Assembly: GCA_021777105.1 (NCBI GenBank)
Contig: JAIQZQ010000054.1
Span: 1-64,000 of the forward strand
Origin: Candidatus Anammoxibacter sp.
GTDB taxonomy: Bacteria > Planctomycetota > Brocadiia > Brocadiales > Anammoxibacteraceae
Direction of reading: 5' to 3'
Length of the DNA stretch: 64,000 nt
Shown here: positions 16,918 to 25,360 of the stretch, one piece after another
How positions within the stretch are numbered: position 1 is the first letter of the stretch
How the letters are laid out: each line of letters starts with the position of its first letter
Notes under the pieces: model-generated
Told to the model about the DNA's origin: nothing
Seen by the model: only the letters and a program-made list of their open reading frames with translations
Database searches by the model: none
Program-made: the position numbers and the translations under genes

Positions 16918-18222
16918 CTACTCCGCCGTCGTTTTGCCTTTGTCTTTTAGCACTAAAACCACAAATGTTAAATAAAAGACGGCATGTATTATTGCGGAGA
17001 GTATTGAGTAAGAGACCAACACATTTACAAAAGGCCAATCTCTCCTGTCCGCCAATTCAAATAAGACGACGATTGCAATCACACGAATTATACTAATGAC
17101 AAGCTCAATATTCTGCTTTTGAATCACGGAGGAAATCTGTAATATGGGCGAAACTATAAACCTGCTTAAAGCCAATGGGATAAGCAACACACAATACAAC
17201 CCTGAAGTTTCCCACTTTTGGCCGAAAATATACGGACTTATAAAATAGAAACCAAAACTCGCTAAAGGAACTATAACAATACCTATAACTCCAAGCTGCA
17301 AAGAAGTTCGCCAGAAAAGAGCCCGCAACTCCCCAATTGATTGATTGTAGCAGCTCATGGCTTCGCCTAAATAAACTTTCCCAATAGACCTCCCTAATAA
17401 ACTTAGCGGAACTTCCGATATTCTTAAAGCAACCATGTAATATCCAAGCGCTTCTACCCCCCACCCCTTCCCAATAAATATTAGTGGAAGGCTGGTTCCA
17501 AATGTAATTATCAATTCGGATGGAAATCCAAAATAAGGGAATTTCTTATAGATAGCGGCAAGGCTCTTTATTCTCTCCCAACTGACAAGGCTCCAATTTT
17601 GGTTTATAACAGGGAACGCTTGTTTTACAAAGAGCCTGCTTGACCCGGCGGATTGGCAGGCAACATCTCCTAACAGCAGCCCTATTGGACCGGCGTGAAA
17701 TAAACCGGCTACAATTTGCACTATAGCCTGGCTTATTGATTGAACAATCCTGGCGCCGGCTATGGCTCCATAAGCTTGCTTTCGTATACAAAAATAACTC
17801 GACACATTATAAAAACCTACAAATATGAGTCCAAATGGAAGAGCCCACAGATAAGGTTCAAGCGGTTGTATCTTAAATAAATTAACAAAAGAGCTGGGAA
17901 AAAACCCTACCCAGATTGATAGAGCCCAAGCGGTTAAAAAAATAAGGCCTAAACACAAAAAAAACAGATTAACCGCATCGCTATCACTCTTTGGCGCTGT
18001 TATTGAAACTTCAAAATGAAGTGTTGACACCACGGTCGCAATAGAAAGCGCCGCCATATATAATGACAATACGCCAAATGCGTCCGCTGAATACAATCTG
18101 GTCAGAAAAGTTAAACTTAAAAGCGATATGACCTGAGCCAGTAAAGTTGTAATGGTCAGTTTTGTCACATTTAAGAGAAAGCGATCCTTTAATAAAGCTT
18201 TATATTTTTCAAAAACGAACAT
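16918..18222 (-). CDS. Wzx-type polysaccharide flippase (MOP superfamily)
   Basis: The 434-residue protein is almost entirely hydrophobic, with about 12 membrane segments. It has the family N-terminus LLNVTKLTITTLLAQVISLL followed by LTRLYSADAFGVLSLYMA, and YKKFPYFGFPSELI mid-protein, as in Wzx/RfbX and lipopolysaccharide O-side-chain translocases. It should flip undecaprenyl-linked repeat units across the inner membrane. It stands on the minus strand upstream of the HisH operon, separated by an inverted-repeat element, so co-transcription is uncertain. No Wzy polymerase is seen in the window. Confidence 0.85.
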   Translation of the reverse strand: MFVFEKYKALLKDRFLLNVTKLTITTLLAQVISLLSLTFLTRLYSADAFGVLSLYMAALSIATVVSTLHFEVSITAPKSDSDAVNLFFLCLGLIFLTAWALSIWVGFFPSSFVNLFKIQPLEPYLWALPFGLIFVGFYNVSSYFCIRKQAYGAIAGARIVQSISQAIVQIVAGLFHAGPIGLLLGDVACQSAGSSRLFVKQAFPVINQNWSLVSWERIKSLAAIYKKFPYFGFPSELIITFGTSLPLIFIGKGWGVEALGYYMVALRISEVPLSLLGRSIGKVYLGEAMSCYNQSIGELRALFWRTSLQLGVIGIVIVPLASFGFYFISPYIFGQKWETSGLYCVLLIPLALSRFIVSPILQISSVIQKQNIELVISIIRVIAIVVLFELADRRDWPFVNVLVSYSILSAIIHAVFYLTFVVLVLKDKGKTTAE

Positions 18223-18344
18223 TATCTAACAGTTTAAAGGATAAATATGACAAGGATTGCTTCCTGAATAAACGATAATAATAGTTAAATAAGGGGGAAA
18301 CGTCAAGTTTTTTCACCGCTTTTAAACGCTTAATCTCCTCCGCA

Positions 18345-18451
18345 GATGGGATGGGGCGGCTTTCACCTCCCTGTCAAATATGAGACGCATTAATCGCCGT
18401 AGTTTTTAAAATGAACTTTAAAAAGTGAGACTAAAGTCTCCCCTACCCGCG
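18345..18451 (-). repeat. GGAGACTTTAGTCTCC repeat element, copy 1
   Basis: The roughly 105-base unit begins GGGATGGGGCGGCTTTCACC and ends GAGACTAAAGTCTCCCCTAC. Its reverse complement matches 28655-28753, including an interior TTAAAGTTCATTTTAAAAAC. The ends are imperfect inverted repeats. It lies in the gap between the flippase and glycosyltransferase promoters. Confidence 0.6.
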
Positions 18452-18617
18452 ATGGTTTTCTAGGCCCCCTTCCCCCTCCTTATCTGTAAATTCTCTAAAG
18501 GGAATTGAATTATGCCGACTATCGTGTTAAACTGACCGCGTATTAAAGAAAAACAGCTGCGTATCTTTTAAATCGCTGTAGTTAAGGATCTGCGCAACAA
18601 TATCACAGGGAACGTAT

Positions 18618-19598
18618 ATGGTTTATAACAACACAAAAAATGATTTTTTAGTTAGTTTTCTAATATCCGCTTTTAATGAAGAGAAGTATGTTTCGGCGTG
18701 CATTGACAGTTGTTTAACCCAAACGCATGAAAACATTGAGATTGTTGTAGTTGACGATGGTTCAACAGACTCAACGGCTGATGTTATAAAAAACAGATAC
18801 GCAGGCGATTCCAGAGTTAAGCTGGTTGAACTACCGGCTAATCAAGGCAAGGTAAACGGGTTTAATGTCGCGTTCGAAAACTCCGCCGGTGAATACTTAA
18901 CTATAATGGGAGCCGATGACATATGTTACCCTGATAGGGTTGCCGTATCTCTTGATTATATTTCAGATCGCCACAAAATCATTTGCGGCAATTTAGACAC
19001 AATAGATGAGCATGGGGCAATTATTGAGAAAAGCATCGTTAAAAACAATTACGTTGAAACGGATTTTGCGCCTGCAAGTTTAATTAACGATCCAAAAGTA
19101 TATGGAGGCACGATACTTCTTGAAAGGAGCTTGGCCGAGAAGATTTTCCCACTGGATTCAAGGCTAACGCATGAAGACTGGTACATCCCCGTAAAGGCGT
19201 CGTTACATTCAGACATTAAATACGTCAATAAATCTTTCATTGGATACAGGACGCACAGGGAGAACTCATCATTTAGCAGATACAGGCATAAAACTTTCAT
19301 CCCATATGAACAATGGTTATCCCTGAAAACCAGAAATATTTTTTATTATGAAACAATTATACAACTCGTCCAACAATATAACATCGACGTAAATACCAAC
19401 AACATTCATTTTGTTTTAGGCAAGATACTATTGTTGACAAAAAAAAACAGACTCAACCATTTTTTTAAGTTCCTGCCTTATGCGGAGGGAGCAAAAAGCA
19501 GAGCGCTCTTTTTGTTGCATATGTTTCCATATCTTATATATTCACTATTTACATTGCGTCGTGTTGCGCAATATTTAGTTAAAAAAATCGCAGGGTAA
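18618..19598 (+). CDS. Family-2 glycosyltransferase
   Basis: The 326-residue GT-A protein has VSFLISAFNEEKYV at the start, IEIVVVDDGSTDSTADVI with DDGSTD at 46-51, and the metal-binding IMGADDICYPDR with ADD at 99-101. A conserved HEDWYIPV element follows near residue 180. A hydrophobic C-terminus (ALFLLHMFPYLIYSLF) may bind the membrane. It is alone on the plus strand and preceded by GGGA about eight bases before the ATG. It completes the glycan gene set on the left half of the window. Confidence 0.87.
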   Translation: MVYNNTKNDFLVSFLISAFNEEKYVSACIDSCLTQTHENIEIVVVDDGSTDSTADVIKNRYAGDSRVKLVELPANQGKVNGFNVAFENSAGEYLTIMGADDICYPDRVAVSLDYISDRHKIICGNLDTIDEHGAIIEKSIVKNNYVETDFAPASLINDPKVYGGTILLERSLAEKIFPLDSRLTHEDWYIPVKASLHSDIKYVNKSFIGYRTHRENSSFSRYRHKTFIPYEQWLSLKTRNIFYYETIIQLVQQYNIDVNTNNIHFVLGKILLLTKKNRLNHFFKFLPYAEGAKSRALFLLHMFPYLIYSLFTLRRVAQYLVKKIAG

Positions 19599-19704
19599 AC
19601 CAGCAGGGAGTAAAGTAGATAAAAACAGACGCGGCTCTATATTTTTTTGATGTAGTGTAGGCGCGTCCTCGCGCCGTGGCGTTTGAAGGAGATATTTGCG
19701 GATT

Positions 19705-19728
19705 GGTTCAAGCCTGGGGACTTGAACC
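19705..19728. repeat. GGTTCAA-N10-TTGAACC palindrome
   Basis: GGTTCAAGCC and GGACTTGAACC form a 24-base hairpin like those at 3353, 7297, 8005, 8159 and 57024. Confidence 0.6.
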
Positions 19729-19819
19729 AACCTTGCCGGAGTTAAGGCTTTAGCCTTTTATTCATTAACAGATTTTGGGGAATTTATGCTTTTGAAAATA
19801 TATTGTTCATTAAAACGGC

Positions 19820-20890
19820 TTAATTATTGTTATGATCTACTTCCGTCAATACAAAATCAACGGTTTCCGTATCTCCGCCATCAAGGGTGCCGGTATGGTT
19901 TTGACATTCATGATTAGGGAGGCATGCGGTAATAGAATATTTGCCGGGGGTAACGTTTCTGAATCTGTAAGCTCCGTTTAAGTTGCTACGCTTTAATCGT
20001 GTCAAGTTCGGCCCTGTCAAAATAACTGAAGCTCCATCAAGAAGAAAATGAGGGTCATCCTTAAAAACAAATCCATGTATAGTTCCCGACCCTGTGCCGT
20101 CTCCGGATTCAACACATACGGAACTGGAGCCAACATTTACAATCTCGCCTATAGTATTATCAGAAATCCTGCCAACATCCGCTGTTATTTCCAGAGTAAC
20201 ATTATATATGCCGGGCTTTGTAAATTCATGAACAACTTTAATGTTGCCGCTTCCTTCAATAGTATTCCTGAGTAAACTAGCCGGATCTCCAAAATTCCAT
20301 TTGCGAAATGTTACGTTGCCTTCTGAAATATCTTCAAATTCATAAACAAGAGGGTCGTCTCTTTGACCTGTATTCGTTTCAACTTGACTTGTAAATTTAG
20401 CTTCAACATCTATTACATTCACTCTTAATTCCACATTGTCTAGTTCAATCGGCTCCGCCGTTGATGTCCCCGCTATAACTGAGCCCTGATCAGTAAATGT
20501 AATTTGCTCCCTGCCGTTGTCAACCGCTTTTAAAAAGAACTTTACCTTTCCGCCGTCGTCGGTTCTTGTAATTATTGACCCATTGTTTAAAATAGCGTCT
20601 GTTATACTTTGATTCAGATTCCGCAACTCAACTTTATTATTATCAGCAGAGATATTGATCTCTTTGTTATCATCCAACTCAACTTCATCTTCGTCAATAA
20701 GCTGGATTATTTCAAGGACTTCGTCGCCTATCAACAGGTTTATCTCTTTTGATCTGACATTGGAATTGACCTGCGCGTCGCAATTGCTTTCTATAACGCT
20801 GAAAAACAAAACTATTATAAAAATTGAGATAAAATAATTAATGAGCGATTTGCGCCTGTAATTATTATCTGTTTTAAAATTGGTTAACAT
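19820..20890 (-). CDS. Secreted PKD-like/carboxypeptidase-regulatory-like protein A
   Basis: The 356-residue protein has a signal peptide (hydrophobic core FISIFIIVLFFSVI, likely cut after CDA near residue 39). An N-terminal domain of about 130 residues has an invasin- or Ig-like feel (KEINLLIGDEVLEIIQLIDE and REQITFTD). A PKD-like domain follows with FRKWNFGDP near 200 and a KPGIYNVTLEI strand. A C-terminal carboxypeptidase-regulatory-like domain starts GTIHGFVFKDDPHFLLDGA and contains NGAYRFRNVTPGKYSITA. It is likely a cell-surface or periplasmic adhesion-type protein. It is a paralogue of the next gene, which has the same domain order, and the two are probably co-transcribed. Confidence 0.7.
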   Translation of the reverse strand: MLTNFKTDNNYRRKSLINYFISIFIIVLFFSVIESNCDAQVNSNVRSKEINLLIGDEVLEIIQLIDEDEVELDDNKEINISADNNKVELRNLNQSITDAILNNGSIITRTDDGGKVKFFLKAVDNGREQITFTDQGSVIAGTSTAEPIELDNVELRVNVIDVEAKFTSQVETNTGQRDDPLVYEFEDISEGNVTFRKWNFGDPASLLRNTIEGSGNIKVVHEFTKPGIYNVTLEITADVGRISDNTIGEIVNVGSSSVCVESGDGTGSGTIHGFVFKDDPHFLLDGASVILTGPNLTRLKRSNLNGAYRFRNVTPGKYSITACLPNHECQNHTGTLDGGDTETVDFVLTEVDHNNN

Positions 20891-20947
20891 ATTATTACTC
20901 CCATTTTGTCCTTATATGAAATCATGTATAGTTTTAAATAAAATACC

Positions 20948-22036
20948 TTAATTATTGCCAACTGCGCTTAATGTGAAATCTACATTTAAAGCGGTTTCAG
21001 CTTCAACAATCACTTTCTTGTTTTCACAAGCGGCGTTAGGGAAACAGGCAAAAATCGAATATTCACCGGCTCTAACTGCGCGGAATTTGAAAGTGCCGTT
21101 TCCAGTGGTGATTTTGGTTCTTGTCTGAATGCCGGACAGCGTGACCGTGGCGTCGGCAAGCGGGAAGAACGGATCGGCGTTAAACACAACCCCATTGATT
21201 GAGCCAAAGCCTTCGTCCTTAGCGGCTTCCGTTGCGCATATTGACACAGAGGCTTTGTCAACAAGAACACCTATATCCGTTTCCGCGGTTATCTCTAAAG
21301 TGGCGGTGTGCATGCCTTTGTTAAATTTCTTAGTAAATTCCGCCCCTGGATCATTTTCTATGTCTGGATTATCCGAGTTATTAATATCTCTAAACGTCCA
21401 TTTCCGCGATTTAATCTTTATATTGCCGTCATCTTCATCGCCGGCAGGTATGGATTCGTCTAAAAATTTAAGCTCAAACGGAGCCGCCCCTGAAATGAAG
21501 TCCAACGGCAACTTCTCCGGAATCGCGCTATCAATGTCTTTGGTCACGGAAAAAACGGCGTCAATGCCTATAACATTGACGCTCAATGAGTCCAGTCTTC
21601 TTAGATTGCTTGTGTCGGTGCCGGCGCCGTTAGGGAGAACATTAAACGATACAGTTGCCGTTCCATGTTTAACGCCTTTAATAAAAAATGACACCCGCCC
21701 ATTTTCGTCGGTTGCTAAATTTGATTCCGCAAAACTTTTGCTTTCATCGCCGTTAAGTTCGCGCAACTCCACAATTTCAGGTTCGTCAATCGATATTGTT
21801 ATATTGTTATTATTTTGCAATGGAACGCCGTTAAGGTCAAAAATTGTGATCGTTTCAAAAGTCTCTTCGTTTAGCAACAAATTGACTGTTTTTGACAATG
21901 AATTTGCCGCCTCCCCCTGAGCATGACAATTACTTGCCGTAAACCCAAAAGACAGGGCCACAATAAAACAAAAGAAAAAACATGCGCGGAACACATTGTT
22001 TTGCGGATTAATCATTTTTATAGATTTTGTTAACAA
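20948..22036 (-). CDS. Secreted PKD-like/carboxypeptidase-regulatory-like protein B
   Basis: This paralogue of the adjacent downstream gene has the same layout. It has a signal peptide ending near NCHAQG, an N-terminal domain starting KTVNLLLNEETFETITIFDL, a PKD-like domain with SRKWTFRDI and KGMHTATLEI, and a C-terminal regulatory-like domain (GSINGVVFNADPFFPLADA, GNGTFKFRAVRAGEYSI). I set the start at the TTG at 22036 because AAGGAGG lies at 22043-22049 with about six bases spacing, and because the encoded MLTK matches the paralogue's MLTN. The longest open frame starts at 22069. The pair probably arose by tandem duplication and has since diverged. Confidence 0.7.
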   Translation of the reverse strand: MLTKSIKMINPQNNVFRACFFFCFIVALSFGFTASNCHAQGEAANSLSKTVNLLLNEETFETITIFDLNGVPLQNNNNITISIDEPEIVELRELNGDESKSFAESNLATDENGRVSFFIKGVKHGTATVSFNVLPNGAGTDTSNLRRLDSLSVNVIGIDAVFSVTKDIDSAIPEKLPLDFISGAAPFELKFLDESIPAGDEDDGNIKIKSRKWTFRDINNSDNPDIENDPGAEFTKKFNKGMHTATLEITAETDIGVLVDKASVSICATEAAKDEGFGSINGVVFNADPFFPLADATVTLSGIQTRTKITTGNGTFKFRAVRAGEYSIFACFPNAACENKKVIVEAETALNVDFTLSAVGNN

Positions 22037-22203
22037 AACAGACCTCCTTAATTTAAGAATTTCTAACAAAACATTTCAATTATAAACAGGTTTCAATCTT
22101 TAAGTCCAAGAACAGCAATGGTTTACGTCAAAATGGAGGATTGTTGCCGGCCTTGCGCTTTTAACCCCAAAGGCGCCCTGTAAGGGCGATTTAAATTTTT
22201 TGC

Positions 22204-22330
22204 CGGAGCAGTCTTGTAGACTGCCTCCACACGTTTAAGCCAAAGCATTAGAACGCGCGCAAAACTCACCTTTATCAATAACGCCAATGGTTCTAAGAAA
22301 CATTTGGAGCAATCTACAAGATTGTTCCAG
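22204..22330. repeat. Pair of facing palindromes (GCAGTCTTGTAGACTGC and CAATCTACAAGATTG)
   Basis: GGAGCAGTCTTGTAGACTGC is at about 22205-22224 and TGGAGCAATCTACAAGATTG at 22305-22324. The same two palindromes in the same order occur at 41734-41847, so this is a dispersed two-hairpin unit. Confidence 0.6.
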
Positions 22331-22683
22331 CCCGCCTCCGCCGTGGCTGTTAATTTATTGTCCTATTTTAACTTAAGCTCATTTAGCCGCTATCCCGCCT
22401 TGCCCGCCTTAGAGGCACACCAGTCGTATTCACCGCAAACTACCATGAAATCTTACCTTATGACAGAGTATAATTCAAACACAAAATAAGCCCGCCTTTT
22501 CCTCATTTGAGCGCAACTAAATGCTGTAAAATACGAGTCTTTAGATTTACACACAGGGTTTCTTACACAAAAAAACGGGTTTTCCAGATTGTTTAAATCA
22601 GGCCAAAGCGCTATAATTCTAAACTATTGCAGCCATAAAACATGCGCAAGCGCGCATGGCTTTGTAGTAAAAAAATTTTGTGC

Positions 22684-22892
22684 CTAAATTGAGCGATTCT
22701 TATCACCCTCCCCTACCCCCCCCTCCCATCAAGGGAGGGGGAATAAACTGTATATCTTTATTACAATACAGCGGCCAGTAAGTGAAACTTTTTAAGTTTG
22801 CAATTATAACTAAAACCAGCTTAAAAAGACAAATTCCCCTCCCCTTAGTGGGAGGGGTTAGGGGAGGGGGTATTTAAAATCGTTTAACTTAG
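22684..22892 (+). mobile_element. CCCTCCCC MITE-like element, copy 2
   Basis: The 209-base element has outer ends CTAAATTGAGCGATT and its inverse AACTTAG. Inner G/C-rich inverted repeats follow (CACCCTCCCCTACCC and GGGTTAGGGGAGGGGGT is the facing form), each folding into its own hairpin. The interior TTATTACAATACAGCGGCCA matches copy 3. There is no coding capacity. The right end lies 18 bases before the start of the beta-propeller gene. Confidence 0.7.
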
Positions 22893-22909
22893 GTTAAAGG
22901 AATTAAAAC

Positions 22910-24457
22910 ATGAATAAAACGTTAAAATTAACAGCGGCGCTGTTTTTTATTTTTTGCTCATTGTGCCTATACTGCAGCAAAACCGCTTGCGCGCAAGAGC
23001 TAACTGTCTTAAGGACTATAGATCTTGGGATGCAACCTAAAAGGGCAATAATTAACCCGGACACCAACCTTGTATATGTGTCCCCCGGCGAAGCATCTTA
23101 TGTTGTAATTGACGGTTTTACAAATTCGCTTGTCGAAAATGTTGATTTCGAAGTAGATGGACTAGTGATTATTATTGATATTGATATAGATCCTATCACG
23201 AATAATTTTATCGCCCTGGTAGACAATTATTTACATGAGGATACGGAGGAGGAAGAAAAAAAGGAAGAAGAGGAAGAGGAAGAGGAAGAGGGTGAAGGCG
23301 AGGAGGAAGAGGAAGAAGGTGAAGGTGAGGAGGAAAAAGAGGAAGAGAAAAAAATCAACCATGCCGCCTTGTTCATAACCGACACAACCTCAAATCATGT
23401 TTTTAGCTCCTTTTCTTTAGAAATTACTGTTAATGAAACCCAAAAACTAGTTTTCCCGGAAGACGTGGCCGTCAACCAAATAACAAACCGGGTATACATG
23501 TTGGATTTAAAAGGTGGCAGGGTACTTGTATTTGACCAAAAATCACTTTTTTCCAATCCTGAAAGCTCCATTTCTGTTGGAAGCAGGCCTACAACCATGG
23601 CGTTTGATTTAGCGAGTCAGTTAATATACGTCTTTAACTCCGCTGATTACACAATTAATGTAATTGACGGCACAACAGAGACGATTACAGACACAATTAA
23701 AACCGACCAGGACACGGCATTGCTCGAATTTGCTTTTAATCCGTTAAAAAACCGTATCTATATGGCCTTTAGCAACAACACTATAAGGATAATGGATCGT
23801 TCAACATTCCGGTTTACAGAGAAGATAGATATTCCTAAAACGAGTCAGGAAGGCAAACTTACGAGCCTGGAGGGCATTGCCGTTAACCCTGCGACTAATC
23901 AGATATTTGCTATCAGCAGCTCTACGGATGAACTGTTTGTGATAGATGGAGAAACCAATAACGTTGTAAACACAATAAAGGTAGGCCGCTGGCCCATAGA
24001 CGTTGAAGTAAACCCGAAAACCAATTTAGTCTATGTCGCAAACAATATATCAGAAGATATGTCGGTAATAGGCAGAGACGATATAATTTTGCCTACGCCG
24101 TTGGAACCAAAGCCAACCGGAACCGGCATTGCGACTCCAACTGAAACGGAGGAGCCGACAACAACTCCTACGCCTATCTCAAACGAGCCGGGTGTTATAT
24201 TTGGATTTGTGACGGACAGCGTTTTTAATCAGCCCATTGAAGGGGCGGAAGTATTGCTGATTGGGGATGTAAGAACTTTTCGCAAAAAAATTACAAGATT
24301 AACCAACTCCGACGGTTCATTTAAATTCGCCAATATCAAACCCGGGAATTACGCTTTATCAGTTTGTGACATTCCTTTTCATAAATGCACTGTAATAGAT
24401 ATCGAATATCCGGGAGGCTCTTTTGCAGTCAATGTAGTTCTGGACGAGATTGAATAA
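22910..24457 (+). CDS. Secreted YVTN-type beta-propeller protein with poly-Glu insert
   Basis: The 515-residue protein has a signal peptide (about 1-28, ending TACAQ). Beta-propeller repeats of the YVTN/YncE kind follow: NPDTNLVYVSPGEASYVVID, NQITNRVYML, NPLKNRIYMAFSNNTIRIMD, NPATNQIFAIS and NPKTNLVYVANNISEDMSVI. Residues about 109-148 are an almost pure Glu insert within the propeller. A Thr/Pro linker (TPTETEEPTTTPTP) leads to a C-terminal carboxypeptidase-regulatory-like domain (GFVTDSVFNQPIEGAEVLL). The ATG follows AAAGGA by eight bases. It shares its last domain with the paralogue pair at 19820-22036. Probably surface or periplasmic; ligand unknown. Confidence 0.75.
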   Translation: MNKTLKLTAALFFIFCSLCLYCSKTACAQELTVLRTIDLGMQPKRAIINPDTNLVYVSPGEASYVVIDGFTNSLVENVDFEVDGLVIIIDIDIDPITNNFIALVDNYLHEDTEEEEKKEEEEEEEEEGEGEEEEEEGEGEEEKEEEKKINHAALFITDTTSNHVFSSFSLEITVNETQKLVFPEDVAVNQITNRVYMLDLKGGRVLVFDQKSLFSNPESSISVGSRPTTMAFDLASQLIYVFNSADYTINVIDGTTETITDTIKTDQDTALLEFAFNPLKNRIYMAFSNNTIRIMDRSTFRFTEKIDIPKTSQEGKLTSLEGIAVNPATNQIFAISSSTDELFVIDGETNNVVNTIKVGRWPIDVEVNPKTNLVYVANNISEDMSVIGRDDIILPTPLEPKPTGTGIATPTETEEPTTTPTPISNEPGVIFGFVTDSVFNQPIEGAEVLLIGDVRTFRKKITRLTNSDGSFKFANIKPGNYALSVCDIPFHKCTVIDIEYPGGSFAVNVVLDEIE

Positions 24458-24473
24458 AGGAGATCTATTAAAA

Positions 24474-24571
24474 ACACAGGCAAGGATGCCTGTGTTACTA
24501 AATATTATTCTATGCTGCTCGTTACAAGGCTCCGCCTTGTAATGCTGTGTCCCAAGAGGCTCCGCCTCTAT
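24474..24571. repeat. CAGGCA-hairpin and half copy of the GTTACAAGGC element
   Basis: ACACAGGCAAGGATGCCTGT is at 24474-24493. It is followed by GTTACAAGGCTCCGCCTTGT at 24521-24540 and AGAGGCTCCGCCTCT near 24556-24570. Only one end of the GTTACAAGGC element is present. Confidence 0.6.
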
Positions 24572-24661
24572 TTATCTTTATTCTTTAAAAAGATCTTTAA
24601 TTAGGTAAAATTTAAAACTCTTATCATTAAAAAAACTTAATTTTTACAGGTAAAAATATAT

Positions 24662-25219
24662 ATGAGCAAGGCAATATGTGTGTTTAGTTCGTCGAGCGAC
24701 AAAATTAGCCCGCAGTATTTTAGCGCGGCTGAAGAGCTTGGCCGTTTGATTGCGGGGCAAGGGCATGCGCTTGTTTACGGCGGGGCAAATGTTGGGCTGA
24801 TGGGCGCGTTGGCAAGAAGCGTTCATAAAAATAACGGAAAAGTGATAGGCATCATCCCCGAACTTTTAAAGGATAAAGAAGTTGCGTATGAGGAGGCTGA
24901 CGAGCTTATAATCACTAAGGATATGCGCGACAGAAAGAGCATAATGGAGGAACGTTCCGACGCTTTTATAGCCTTGCCGGGCGGATTCGGCACGCTTGAG
25001 GAGGTTCTTGAAATACTTACGCTCAGGATGCTTAAATACCACCAGAAGCCGGTTGCGCTTATTAATACTAATAATTTTTATAACAACCTGATTGAGCTTT
25101 TTGATCAGATTATAAATGAAAACTTTGCCAAACCAAAAGTCAGGGAACATTATAAGGTTACGCCCGGCGTTTCAGAAGCGATGACGTTTGTTGAGAGTTT
25201 TTTTAATTCAAAAGAATAG
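24662..25219 (+). CDS. LOG-family (TIGR00730) nucleotide phosphoribohydrolase-like protein
   Basis: The 185-residue Rossmann-fold protein has the family motifs YGGANVGLMG at 39-48, MRDRK at 88-92 and PGGFGTLEE at 106-114. Members hydrolyse the N-glycosidic bond of nucleoside 5'-monophosphates, including cytokinin ribotides, and were long misannotated as lysine decarboxylases. Length and motifs are complete. It stands alone between two repeat-rich gaps, and no partner gene hints at the true substrate. The start is the ATG at 24662, preceded by ACAGGTAAAAATATAT. Confidence 0.88.
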   Translation: MSKAICVFSSSSDKISPQYFSAAEELGRLIAGQGHALVYGGANVGLMGALARSVHKNNGKVIGIIPELLKDKEVAYEEADELIITKDMRDRKSIMEERSDAFIALPGGFGTLEEVLEILTLRMLKYHQKPVALINTNNFYNNLIELFDQIINENFAKPKVREHYKVTPGVSEAMTFVESFFNSKE

Positions 25220-25346
25220 AAGCAAAAGCAATTGCGCCACAAAGGCACAAAGAGAAACAAAAATCTATGATTTTTACCTAAACTTTAGATCACTTTAGAC
25301 ATTTTTTACTTATAACTTTCACCCTAATATTTACAAATAATAATTT

Positions 25347-25353
25347 AGGAGGG
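25347..25353 (+). promoter_or_regulatory. Shine-Dalgarno site fixing the RDD-TPR gene start
   Basis: AGGAGGG ends seven bases before the ATG at 25361 and only one base before the TTG at 25355. The ATG is therefore the likely start. Confidence 0.75.
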
Positions 25354-25360
25354 TTTGACG

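Noticed and set aside
24662..25219. Lysine decarboxylase
   Set aside because: The PGGFGTLEE motif belongs to LOG-family phosphoribohydrolases; the old lysine decarboxylase label is a known misannotation.
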